From contig DHHJ01000008.1 in NCBI GenBank assembly GCA_002403205.1, forward strand, positions 1-54,287: a DNA stretch of 54,287 bases, in the 5' to 3' direction. The DNA comes from Anaerolineaceae bacterium UBA4775 (lineage in GTDB: Bacteria; Chloroflexota; Anaerolineae; Anaerolineales; Anaerolineaceae). The notes below the pieces were generated by a model. That model was given only the letters and a program-made list of their open reading frames with translations. It was not told the DNA's origin and ran no database searches. Within the stretch, counting starts at the first letter, position 1. Each line of letters opens with the position of its first letter. Of the stretch, positions 26,418 through 34,839 are shown piece after piece. A program made the translations under genes and the position numbers.

Positions 26418-27320
26418 TTATAATACTCGGTTCAGCCAGGGCAACAGGAATTGTAAAACCAAAGCCAGGGCAGCAGCGCGTTCCAATGGCTTTCTAAATA
26501 AACCCTGAGCCGTCACCTGGGGATCACCCCGGCGAATTTTAATGATCACGGGGATGAGCAGCAGGCCCGCCACACCGGTGGCAAATAACAATACCCACCC
26601 GGGGACCAGGTTGATGAAGAAAAAAGACACTGTGCCGCAGCTTACCGCCAGCACAATCATGGCAACCATCAGGTTGTTCGCCGCGCGTTCGCCAAGCAAA
26701 AGTGCAGGCGGATGCATACGAGCCAGATGGTCCTGTTCGAGGTTCCGGAGCTCGCCATACAGCACGATCAAAATTCTTGTCGACATCACAAAAGTAAAAG
26801 GCCAGAACCAGGTCCGGTTGAACCCCGTTGTAAAAGTAAAATATCCGCACAAAAACGGCAGCCCAGCCAGCAGCAGCCCGTGAGAGACAAGTTCAACATA
26901 GGGCATGGTCTTTAACCGGATGGATTTATTCGAATACATCCATCCGAGCAACAGGCAAGCCAGACCCAGCATCAACGGCCGGATACCCAATAGGGCAAAC
27001 AGGCCGATTGAAAGCAATGCCACGCCAACAGCAGCCATCCTGGCCATTTGTGGCGAGATCAACCCGCTGGAAACCGGGTTACGGGCATAATTTTTTTCAG
27101 AAAAAGCGTCTTCAGGAGCGTCTTCGATGTCATTGATCATAAAAGCAAAGCTCACCGCCAACAGGTTCGCCCCTAGCACACCCATAAGCCGCCAACCAAA
27201 GGCAGCCTGTCCGGCTGCTGCACCCAAAAACGTTGTGATCAATACAAAAAACACATGTTCATCAAAACGAGTCAATCTGGATAATCCAATCAGTGTTTTT
27301 TTCAACGGGGTCTCCAACAT
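26418..27320 (-). CDS. UbiA-family prenyltransferase
   Basis: About 300 residues with eight to nine membrane segments. The first Asp-rich motif is NDIEDAPEDA (prenyl diphosphate/Mg binding), followed by ARNPVSSGLIS; the second acidic motif seems replaced by the ELRNLEQDHLARM loop. UbiA enzymes attach isoprenoid chains to aromatic or other acceptors in quinone, chlorophyll or lipid synthesis. Acceptor unknown. Start set at ATG 27320 because TATACT at 27337-27332 (with a TG one base upstream) would place the transcript start just before it; upstream ATGs at 27341 and 27392 are alternatives. Confidence 0.75.
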   Translation of the reverse strand: MLETPLKKTLIGLSRLTRFDEHVFFVLITTFLGAAAGQAAFGWRLMGVLGANLLAVSFAFMINDIEDAPEDAFSEKNYARNPVSSGLISPQMARMAAVGVALLSIGLFALLGIRPLMLGLACLLLGWMYSNKSIRLKTMPYVELVSHGLLLAGLPFLCGYFTFTTGFNRTWFWPFTFVMSTRILIVLYGELRNLEQDHLARMHPPALLLGERAANNLMVAMIVLAVSCGTVSFFFINLVPGWVLLFATGVAGLLLIPVIIKIRRGDPQVTAQGLFRKPLERAAALALVLQFLLPWLNRVL

Positions 27321-27331
27321 GTGTGAAAATG

Positions 27332-27340
27332 AGTATACCA
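27332..27340 (-). promoter_or_regulatory. Extended -10 promoter of the UbiA gene
   Basis: Minus-strand TGGTATACT gives an extended -10 (TGn plus TATACT) 11 bp before the proposed ATG. It predicts a leader of about 5 nt. No good -35 is seen. Confidence 0.4.
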
Positions 27341-27544
27341 TTATGTTTCCCGTCCCGGCAGGGAAGGATAGGGAGTCATCGGCTATAATCATCAATGTCG
27401 AGGCCATCCCCATCGGTTTTCAGGGTAAAATTGTTCCGGTTATGTTCGTTTAACCAGGTGGACAGCGATGGACATCTCCCGGATGGGCTATGCCCGTCTG
27501 GCAAGTTCATATACTACCAATACGAAGTTACACAGGGAGCACTC

Positions 27545-28684
27545 ATGAATTTTGATCAGGTTATCGACCGGAGGGATACCGAAAGCGTTAAATGGCATTA
27601 TTATAATGAGGACGTGCTGCCCATGTGGCTGGCTGATATGGACTTTCAATCTCCTCAGCCCGTCATAGAGGCATTGCGCAACCGTGTGGATCACGGTATT
27701 TTTGGCTATGGTTGCCCGCCTGAGGGCTTGCGTCCGGCAATCCAAGATCATCTGAGGGACTTTTTCAAATGGCCTGTCCAACCTGAGCAGGTTGATTTTG
27801 TGTGCGGTGTTGTGACCGGGTTTACACACGCCATCTACAGCCTGACCGAACCCGGAGACCGCATCCTGATCCAAACGCCCGTCTATCCCCCCATTTTGAA
27901 AGCGCCTGAAGCCACAGGCCGCCAGTCACTACACAACCCGCTGGTCAGAAATTCCGATGGTAAATATGAAATCGATTTTGACGACTTCGAGCAGAAAGCA
28001 GCCTCTGGCGTGAAGTTGTTCATCCTGTGCAACCCCCACAACCCGGTTGGCAGGGTTTTCACCCATGCAGAACTCACACAAATGGCTGAAATCTGCCTGA
28101 AGCACAATGTGATAATCTGTTCCGATGAGATCCACGCCGACCTGGTCTTCTCAGGTGTCCAGCACACACCGATAGCCAGCCTCTCCCCCGAGGTGTCCGA
28201 CCGCACCGTGACCTACTTTGCGCCATCCAAAACCTACAACATCGCAGGCCTGTCCACCTCCGTGTACGTGGCCCAAAACCCCGAGCTGAAGGATAAGCTC
28301 AGCTCGACCATGCCCATGCTCCTGGGCCACCCGAACATCCTGGGGTTGACCGCTGCGCTGGCGGCATACCGGGATGGCCGTCCATGGCTGCAGGAACTGC
28401 TCGTTTACCTGGAATCCAATCGGGATTACCTGGTTGATTTTGTAACCCGTGAACTGCCGGGTGTAGAAGTCTGGCAGCCAGAAGGCACCTTTTTGGGCTG
28501 GCTCGACTGCCGCCAGCTGGAGGTCGAGTCGCCCTACCGCTTCTTCCGCGATACTGCTAAAGTGGGGATGAACGATGGCAGCACCTTTGGCGAATCTGGA
28601 ACGGGATTCCTCCGTCTGAATTTTGGCAGTCCGCGCGCCCTGCTGACTGAAGGCCTGACTCGCATGCAAGCAGCCCTCGAATAA
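27545..28684 (+). CDS. PatB/MalY-type pyridoxal-phosphate C-S lyase or aminotransferase
   Basis: 379 residues, fold-type I. N-terminal VKWHYYNEDVLPMWLADMDF is typical of MalY/PatB cystathionine beta-lyase-like enzymes. The PLP lysine is in FAPSKTYNIAGLS and the PLP-contacting Asp/Tyr region in CSDEIHADLVFSG. It probably cleaves sulfur amino acids to a keto acid, ammonia and a thiol; an aminotransferase role cannot be excluded. ATG 27545 has AGGGAG upstream. Divergent from the UbiA gene. Confidence 0.88.
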   Translation: MNFDQVIDRRDTESVKWHYYNEDVLPMWLADMDFQSPQPVIEALRNRVDHGIFGYGCPPEGLRPAIQDHLRDFFKWPVQPEQVDFVCGVVTGFTHAIYSLTEPGDRILIQTPVYPPILKAPEATGRQSLHNPLVRNSDGKYEIDFDDFEQKAASGVKLFILCNPHNPVGRVFTHAELTQMAEICLKHNVIICSDEIHADLVFSGVQHTPIASLSPEVSDRTVTYFAPSKTYNIAGLSTSVYVAQNPELKDKLSSTMPMLLGHPNILGLTAALAAYRDGRPWLQELLVYLESNRDYLVDFVTRELPGVEVWQPEGTFLGWLDCRQLEVESPYRFFRDTAKVGMNDGSTFGESGTGFLRLNFGSPRALLTEGLTRMQAALE

Positions 28685-28884
28685 AAGCAGTGAAATGAAC
28701 ATCCAAGGGTAAACCCCGGCAAAGGGGGATGAGGTCAGTGCGGTAGCGGGGTGACCATCTCCGTCCGGCCAGTTGTTGGCCACTGGTTCTGCTCATCAAC
28801 CTGGTTTTTCCAGCGAAAAGGCTGACAAGTTGTGTTTCTGGAGATCGCCAATCTGTTCAATTATTTGTTTTTCCATACTTAAAT

Positions 28885-28915
28885 AAAAAAATCGGGCCGC
28901 CTGAGCGACCCGATT
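28885..28915 (-). terminator. Intrinsic terminator of the cold-shock gene
   Basis: Minus-strand AATCGGGTCGC-TCAG-GCGGCCCGATT forms an 11-bp stem (one G-U pair) and is followed by TTTTTATTT. It starts 13 bp after the csp stop. The gap 28685-28884 behind the PatB-like gene shows no other feature. Confidence 0.88.
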
Positions 28916-28928
28916 GTATTTCTGAAGA

Positions 28929-29162
28929 TTACAGCTCTTCGATTGTAGAATTCACAGGGATTACGTTCGCTGCCTGTAAACCTTTTGGACCATCTTCTAT
29001 GGAGAATTCTACTTCCTGGCCCTCCTTGAGCCGCTTGTAGCCTTCCATCTGGACTGCGGAGAAGTGAACGAAGACATCGTCCTCACCATCGTCACGACCA
29101 ATGAATCCGTACCCCTTGGGGGCGCTAAACCATTTGACGGTTCCAACATAACGTTCTGACAT
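28929..29162 (-). CDS. Cold-shock-domain protein
   Basis: 77 residues. The RNA-binding motifs are KGYGFI (RNP1, about residues 16-21) and VFVHF (RNP2, about 30-34). A five-stranded OB fold that binds single-stranded RNA/DNA and acts as RNA chaperone. The gene is monocistronic, with its own consensus-like promoter, a leader of about 60 nt and a strong terminator. Confidence 0.93.
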   Translation of the reverse strand: MSERYVGTVKWFSAPKGYGFIGRDDGEDDVFVHFSAVQMEGYKRLKEGQEVEFSIEDGPKGLQAANVIPVNSTIEEL

Positions 29163-29229
29163 GCTTATACTCCATCTTTCTAGGATTTTTTAAGGTTCTC
29201 TGCCCAGCACCTACGCCTGAAGCCTGATA

Positions 29230-29258
29230 ACTATAATCCCAACCGATAATGATGTCAA
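29230..29258 (-). promoter_or_regulatory. Sigma-70-type promoter of the cold-shock gene
   Basis: Minus-strand TTGACA (29258-29253), 17-bp spacer and TATAGT (29235-29230). The predicted start lies near 29223, giving a leader of about 60 nt, which could carry post-transcriptional control. Confidence 0.75.
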
Positions 29259-29294
29259 GTTATGTGATGTTCCGCCCCAGCATGAATACAGGAT

Positions 29295-30044
29295 TCAACG
29301 TTGATCTTGCAGGCACAATAAGAGCTGTTTCAACTTGCCTTCGGGTTCAGAAGAAGTCACCGCCAGGACCCACTGTTCGGATGCAATCTCATCTTCCGAG
29401 GTCACAGGCAACACCCGCATCCCCTCGGGCACCTGGCTTGCCAGCAGGTAGCCGAGCGCGTAAGGATGGGCATCCATTAAGTCAGTCAGAAAAGGTATTG
29501 TCGAGAAAGTTTGGCTGCTCGCGCCAACAGGTTCATCCTCCAGGTATGCGCGCCTGAACAACAGTTCAATTTCATGGCCGACGGGGTAAGAAAGGGTCGT
29601 GATGGCCTGAACACTGCCGTCCACATCCCCGCTGTATTCAGGCACCTCCGCCCACGTGGTGAACTCCCCTGCATAGATAGCCTGCAGGCTCTCTAAACTG
29701 AGCGCGTTCACCGGCACATCCTGACCTGCGACCAGCACGATATCTTCAAGCCCTACAACGGACACAAACGGGTCACCCTCCAGCCGCTCGCCCAGGCGCA
29801 GGACCAGGTCACTTTGCTCATCAGATAAATCTGCCCGCGGTAGCACCTGGGTGTAAACCCCGAAACCAGGGATACCCTCAGCACAGGCTGCCACAGCCGG
29901 CAGCCAGTGAGCCACCGCCGGGGTGACGTGCAGATCCACCACCTCTGGTGTTGATGTGGGTACGGGAACTGAAGGTGCTCCAGCGCACGCGGCCATCACC
30001 CCCACCAGGACCAAAACGAGCAAAACCCATGCAAAGTGTTTCAT
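29295..30044 (-). CDS. PstS-like substrate-binding-domain lipoprotein
   Basis: 249 residues. Signal peptide with lipobox VMAAC, then a Pro/Thr linker and a small periplasmic-binding-protein-like domain. The segment LSLESLQAIYAGEFTTWAEV resembles the phosphate-binding PstS family (typically LT..ql..IF.G.i.nW). It starts 4 bp after uppP and no transporter genes are adjacent, so it is an orphan binding protein; ligand unknown. Three genes, tgt, uppP and this, appear to form one transcript. Confidence 0.65.
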   Translation of the reverse strand: MKHFAWVLLVLVLVGVMAACAGAPSVPVPTSTPEVVDLHVTPAVAHWLPAVAACAEGIPGFGVYTQVLPRADLSDEQSDLVLRLGERLEGDPFVSVVGLEDIVLVAGQDVPVNALSLESLQAIYAGEFTTWAEVPEYSGDVDGSVQAITTLSYPVGHEIELLFRRAYLEDEPVGASSQTFSTIPFLTDLMDAHPYALGYLLASQVPEGMRVLPVTSEDEIASEQWVLAVTSSEPEGKLKQLLLCLQDQR

Positions 30045-30048
30045 TGCC

Positions 30049-30873
30049 TTACTTTAACGCCCACATCACGAGCGTCAGGCCTCCCAACAGCGCGCAATAA
30101 ACTGAAAAATAAACCAGGGAATGGCTGACCAGGAACTTAAGCAGCCAGCGGATGGCAATGTATCCCACCACCATAGCCGTCACGAAGCCAACCGCCATGA
30201 TCGGCAGAAACGCACCCAGATCCGGCACTTCTGTCACCATTTGATAAGCCGAGAGGCCCCCGGCGGCCAGCATGATCGGGATCGACATCAAAAATGAGAA
30301 CTTGCCGGCGGCTTCCCGGCGCAGATGGCGCATCATCCCGCCCGAAATCGTCGCTCCCGAGCGGGAAACACCAGGGAACATGGCCAAGATTTGCATCATC
30401 CCCATGGACAGGGCCGTCAAGAAGGTAATATCCTGGTCTTCACCGATTTTCTGGCTGACCCGTTCAGCCAGGAGCATTATGCCCGCTGTGACTAGCAGGG
30501 CAACCCCCACCACCAGCGGCGAGCTGAATGCCTCCTCAATCACATCCGAGAACAACAACCCAGCCAACCCGGCAGGGATGGTTGCCACGATCAGCAGCCA
30601 GCCCATCCGGGCTTCATGGGTAGCAAACGGTGTTTTGGCAAACAGTTGTTTGAAAAAGTCAGCAATGATCAGGGCTAAATCCTTGCGGAAGTAATACACT
30701 ACCGCAACCAGCGTGCCGACCTGGACGAGGACGTTGAAGATGAAGGTTTCCTTTTCGGGCAATTGCCAGTTGAGAAAGAAGGGCAAAATCACCAGGTGAC
30801 CGGAACTTGATATTGGCAGAAATTCAGTGATGCCCTGGACGATGCCTAACAGGATGGCTTGAATAATGGTCAT
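30049..30873 (-). CDS. uppP: Undecaprenyl-diphosphatase
   Basis: 274 residues, about eight membrane segments. Both signatures are present: GIVQGITEFLPISSSGHL near the N-terminus and PGVSRSGATISGG in the middle. It dephosphorylates undecaprenyl pyrophosphate to recycle the cell-wall lipid carrier and gives bacitracin resistance. 14 bp downstream of tgt. Confidence 0.95.
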   Translation of the reverse strand: MTIIQAILLGIVQGITEFLPISSSGHLVILPFFLNWQLPEKETFIFNVLVQVGTLVAVVYYFRKDLALIIADFFKQLFAKTPFATHEARMGWLLIVATIPAGLAGLLFSDVIEEAFSSPLVVGVALLVTAGIMLLAERVSQKIGEDQDITFLTALSMGMMQILAMFPGVSRSGATISGGMMRHLRREAAGKFSFLMSIPIMLAAGGLSAYQMVTEVPDLGAFLPIMAVGFVTAMVVGYIAIRWLLKFLVSHSLVYFSVYCALLGGLTLVMWALK

Positions 30874-30887
30874 ATGTTAATCCTTGG

Positions 30888-31997
30888 TCATGCTTTCAAT
30901 TGGGCTAAGTATGCGCGGGCAAAAGCCTGGTATTCGCCCGCAATGATCGCTGCTCGGATGCGTGCAACCAGGTTCAGCAGTGTGTGAATGTTATGAATCG
31001 AAAGCAGCGTGCCGGAAAGCATTTCGTGGGATTGGATCAGATGGCGGATATAGGCTCGGGAATGCGTCTGACAGGTATAACAGGTACAGGTCGCACTGAT
31101 CGGGCGTTCATCCTGGGCGTATTGCGCGTTCATCATGTTCATGCGCCCGTTATCGGTCATTGCAGCATTGTGACGCGCCAAACGGGTCGGCAAGACGCAG
31201 TCAAAAATGTCAATCCCCAACCCGATGCATTCAACCAGATCCCGCGGTGTACCGACGCCCATCAAATAGCGTGGTTTTCCCTGGGGTAAGACGTCATTGA
31301 CCACCTTGATCATCGCATGCATTTCAGGTTTGGTCTCACCCACCGAAAGGCCGCCAATCGCGTTGCCCGGAAAATCCAGGCTGGCGATGAACCTGGCCGA
31401 CTCTTCACGCAGGTCAGGGAATACCCCGCCCTGGACAATGCCAAACAAAGCCTGGTCCTGTCTGGATTGGGCGGCCTGACTGCGCTCTGCCCAACGATGG
31501 GTGCGTTCCATCGATCGGCAGTTGTATTCGCGGTCGTAAGGCTCGGCACATTCATCAAAAGCCATCATAATATCAGCACCGAGGTTCTCCTGGATGCGGA
31601 TTGACAGCTCTGGGGTGAACCGATGGGTCGAACCGTCGATATGGCTCTTGAAAGTCACACCATCCTCATCGATCTGGCGTGTATCAGAGAGCGAAAACAC
31701 CTGGAACCCGCCCGAATCCGTCAGGATCGGCCCGTTCCAGGCCATGAAAGCATGCAGACCGCCCATGTCTGCCACCAAGTCATCCCCTGGCCGCAGGTAA
31801 AGGTGGTAGGTATTGGCAAGGACCAGTTTGGCATCCAATTCGGTTAACTGTCGTGATGTCAGCGACTTTACTGTTGCCTGGGTGCCCACAGGCGCGAAGA
31901 TCGGGGTGGGAATCTCGCCGTGGGGGGTATGGAAAACCCCCGCCCTGGCATCGCCATCCTCTGCGATCAATTCATATTCGAATATGTTTTGTGCCAT
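30888..31997 (-). CDS. tgt: Queuine tRNA-ribosyltransferase
   Basis: 369 residues, standard bacterial length. Active-site segment LTDSGGFQVFSL, the nucleophile region VLPTRLARH, and the zinc motif CTCYTC followed by His are present. It exchanges guanine-34 for preQ1 in tRNAs with GUN anticodons. First gene of a three-gene minus-strand group. Confidence 0.95.
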   Translation of the reverse strand: MAQNIFEYELIAEDGDARAGVFHTPHGEIPTPIFAPVGTQATVKSLTSRQLTELDAKLVLANTYHLYLRPGDDLVADMGGLHAFMAWNGPILTDSGGFQVFSLSDTRQIDEDGVTFKSHIDGSTHRFTPELSIRIQENLGADIMMAFDECAEPYDREYNCRSMERTHRWAERSQAAQSRQDQALFGIVQGGVFPDLREESARFIASLDFPGNAIGGLSVGETKPEMHAMIKVVNDVLPQGKPRYLMGVGTPRDLVECIGLGIDIFDCVLPTRLARHNAAMTDNGRMNMMNAQYAQDERPISATCTCYTCQTHSRAYIRHLIQSHEMLSGTLLSIHNIHTLLNLVARIRAAIIAGEYQAFARAYLAQLKA

Positions 31998-32112
31998 GTT
32001 ATGCTTTCTGATTTGTTATTCAATCCAAAGGTAGATTATACCTTAGGCTTGCGCAGGCCTCGGAAAGGGCTTTGCCTTGTTTGCCAGGCCAAAAGCGGCT
32101 ATACTTCAGCCC

Positions 32113-32787
32113 ATGAAGACCATCCCTGAAAACTGGCTGCGCGTTGAATTACACCTACACACAAGCGCATCTGGAGACAGCCTGGTTAAACCTCAACAGG
32201 TCATCGGGCATTGCCGCAAGATTGGGATTCACCGGGTGGCTATCACCGACCACAACAGCATCGCTGGCGCATTGGCTGCTAAAGCCATGGCGCCTGAGCT
32301 GGTGATCGTCGGTGAAGAGATTGAAACCACCCGGGGTGAATTGCTTGGCTATTATATGAGCGAATCTATACCGGGTGGTTTGGAGCCCATGGAAGTGATC
32401 AAACGCCTGCGCGCCCAGGGAGCTGTGATCAGCGTCTCGCATCCCTTCGATCACACCCGCGGTCCTCACTGGACTTACGCCCAGCTCATGGCCATCGCCC
32501 CGCACGTAGACGCACTCGAGACCTTCAACGCGCGCTGCTTCTCCAACAAACCCAACCGGCAAGTGGCCGAATTTGCTCGTGAGCATGACTTGCCCGGGAC
32601 TGCCGGCTCTGATGCCCACAGTGTTAAGGAAATCGGCCGCGCGGTACTGCGTATGCCGCCATTCAGCCATGCAGAAAGTTTCCTGGCTGCCCTCCAGCAG
32701 GCACAGCCTCAAACCCGCCTTTCACCGCCGTGGGTGCACCTGACCTCTCAATGGGCAAAATTGGTGCGTGCTTTCCGAAGAAAATAG
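32113..32787 (+). CDS. PHP-domain phosphoesterase
   Basis: 224 residues. N-terminal ELHLHTSASGDSL carries the first two metal His of the PHP fold; ITDHNSI, SHPFDH and GSDAHSV supply the others. PHP proteins are metal-dependent phosphoesterases, for example 3',5'-nucleotide phosphatases; the substrate here is unknown. The ATG at 32113 is used, with no strong ribosome-binding site. Divergent from tgt. Confidence 0.85.
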   Translation: MKTIPENWLRVELHLHTSASGDSLVKPQQVIGHCRKIGIHRVAITDHNSIAGALAAKAMAPELVIVGEEIETTRGELLGYYMSESIPGGLEPMEVIKRLRAQGAVISVSHPFDHTRGPHWTYAQLMAIAPHVDALETFNARCFSNKPNRQVAEFAREHDLPGTAGSDAHSVKEIGRAVLRMPPFSHAESFLAALQQAQPQTRLSPPWVHLTSQWAKLVRAFRRK

Positions 32788-32832
32788 ATCTTAACTCAAT
32801 CCTTTCTTTTCCGAACGAAAGAAGGAGTCAAA

Positions 32833-33123
32833 ATGGCGCAAAAACCGGTCATAAAGTGGATAACCTCCACCATACTGGCGTACATTGGCGTTGGATTCTT
32901 GTATTACATCGCCGGCTACCTTGAAAATTGGGCCACAGGAAAACAGAACGTCTTTTCGCCCATCGTTGGGTTGCCCCTTACGGTCATCAGCTGGCCGCAA
33001 ATGGTGATTGCCGATCTGACCCACTTTCAAACCCTGGGATTGCGTAGGCCGGCGCTGATCGCCTTGTTCGCGCTGGCGGTGCTGGTCACCATCGCCTTTA
33101 AGCGATTGATCAGGTCATATTGA
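32833..33123 (+). CDS. Small two-segment membrane protein, unknown
   Basis: 96 residues, not recognised. A hydrophobic segment at about residues 11-29 and a second at about 75-90 flank a soluble loop with FSPIVGLPLTVISWPQMV. AAGGAGTC precedes the ATG at a good distance, which supports real translation. It lies 45 bp after the PHP gene and converges with the histidine-kinase gene. The 117-bp gap to 33240 contains nothing recognisable. Confidence 0.55.
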   Translation: MAQKPVIKWITSTILAYIGVGFLYYIAGYLENWATGKQNVFSPIVGLPLTVISWPQMVIADLTHFQTLGLRRPALIALFALAVLVTIAFKRLIRSY

Positions 33124-33240
33124 CCGCAGGGCAAGGCTGCTGCAAGCACAGACCAAATGATCAAGGTTGCTGTGAATGGAATAGGTTGCAGGTTTCCCCC
33201 ACACCCCACCGGGCCTTCAATCCCCGCGCCAGACTACAGA

Positions 33241-34836
33241 CTAAGCCTTGGGGTGAGGGATCTCCGCCTGGATGAGCAGCCCACCTTCAGCTCGATTCTG
33301 GATGCGCAACCGACCGCCTAACAGCTGAACGCGTTCCTCAATCCCCACCAGGCCATAATGGCCGCTTTTCGAGTAAGACATCAGGTCAAGATCATCGAGC
33401 AGGCCTTCGCCATTGTCGCCGATGGTGATCATCAATGCGCGCGGCGTTGTTCGCTCAAGGTTGATATAGGCACTGGTGGCAGAAGAATGTTTGTGGATGT
33501 TGCTCAACCCCTCCTGAACGATCCGGTAAATGGAAAGCTCAATCGGTTCAGGAAGACGCCCAATTTCCGGGTCCAAATTCAACAAAATCTCGATCCCAAA
33601 GCGCTTTGACCAATCCTGGGCAAAGGACTGGATGGCAGCATTCAGGCCTAAGCTGTCGATGGTGGGCGGCCGTAAATTCCGGCAGATCGCCCGCAGTTCA
33701 TCAACCATCCTGCGGATATTCTCCTGGATTTGGGCTACGTCCTCATGCAGGTTTTCTGATGAAGGGTTCTGCCCGTCCAGCGCATCAAGCTGGTAATTGG
33801 TGCTCAGCAGGTCCTGGATGATCTGGTCGTGAATCTCACGCGCCAGTGATTTCCGCTCTTCCTCAGTATCAGCAATGAAGCGGCGCTGGGCGTTTTGGAG
33901 GGTCTGGTTGGTGCTGTCGAGGGTCGTGATTTGCTCAGTCAGGTGGTTGACGAGCTGGTTATACAGCGACTCCTGGTTGATCAATTCCTGATCCACCAGC
34001 ATCTGGCTTCGATGAAGCTTTTCGGCGCTTTTTTGGGCTTCGTAATAATTATCCAATGCCCATATGATCGGTAAAAGCTGCTGGTAATTGGTCGTGCCGA
34101 CCAGTGAAGCGATGATTTCCTCGCGGTCCGCCTCTTCCGAATTGAATTCCGCAGCGCAAAAGCCTTCTCGCATCACAATGATTCGGTCGGTCACATCCAG
34201 TAAATGGTCCAGGTTGTTGCTGAAAAATAAAATCGACTTGCCTTCTTTTTGCCACTGCGAGATCAAATTCAACACGGTTTTTTGATACGGATAGCTCAAG
34301 ACTTCCATCGGCTCATCAATGATGATCAGTTTGGGCGAGCCCGTCATCACCTGGGCAATCGCGATCATCTGACGGTACTCCATGCTCAGGTTGTACACTT
34401 CGTCACGTAAGCTGTCGTACTCCACACCGAGCTCATCCAGTAATTCTGCTGTTTTCCGGTCCATCTGGTATTGGTCTGGGATTTTCAGCAGTTTGCCAAA
34501 GAGAGGCAGGGGGATTTCATTGCCAAGAAATACATTGCTGGTGATATCCAGATTCTCTGCCAGCCGTGGCGTTTGGTGGATCACCTCAATCCCAAGGGAG
34601 CGCACATTGACCGGCGCGTGCAGGGGGATGCCATTGAAGTAGATATTGCCTTCATCCGGCGTGTAAATGCCTGCCAGGATCTTGGCCAGGGTTGATTTCC
34701 CCGACCCGCTCTGCCCGGTGATGCCAACCACGTCCCCAGGGTAAAGCCGCAGGCTGATATTGCGCAACGCCGAAAGCGTTCCAAAACGTTTGGTCAATTT
34801 TTCAACATACAGCAAAGGCCTGGTGTTTGTGTTCAC
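33241..34836 (-). CDS. Fusion of a degenerate ABC ATPase with a NarL-type histidine kinase
   Basis: 531 residues, no membrane segment or signal. Residues 1-250 are an ABC ATPase domain like the N-terminal half of RbsA/MglA sugar ATPases: Walker A GQSGSGKST (41-49) and Walker B LIIIDEP (170-176). The signature is degenerate (NLSMEYRQ, 149-156) and the switch His is replaced (FFSNNLDHL). A coiled-coil-like linker (about 265-325) leads to a HisKA_3 domain with H336 in LAREIHDQ, and a HATPase with GDNGEGL and YGLVGIEERV. It starts at GTG 34836, 3 bp after the response-regulator gene, its certain partner. I infer that the ATPase half senses transporter or nucleotide state and controls the kinase. 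Confidence 0.88.
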   Translation of the reverse strand: MNTNTRPLLYVEKLTKRFGTLSALRNISLRLYPGDVVGITGQSGSGKSTLAKILAGIYTPDEGNIYFNGIPLHAPVNVRSLGIEVIHQTPRLAENLDITSNVFLGNEIPLPLFGKLLKIPDQYQMDRKTAELLDELGVEYDSLRDEVYNLSMEYRQMIAIAQVMTGSPKLIIIDEPMEVLSYPYQKTVLNLISQWQKEGKSILFFSNNLDHLLDVTDRIIVMREGFCAAEFNSEEADREEIIASLVGTTNYQQLLPIIWALDNYYEAQKSAEKLHRSQMLVDQELINQESLYNQLVNHLTEQITTLDSTNQTLQNAQRRFIADTEEERKSLAREIHDQIIQDLLSTNYQLDALDGQNPSSENLHEDVAQIQENIRRMVDELRAICRNLRPPTIDSLGLNAAIQSFAQDWSKRFGIEILLNLDPEIGRLPEPIELSIYRIVQEGLSNIHKHSSATSAYINLERTTPRALMITIGDNGEGLLDDLDLMSYSKSGHYGLVGIEERVQLLGGRLRIQNRAEGGLLIQAEIPHPKA

Positions 34837-34839
34837 GGG

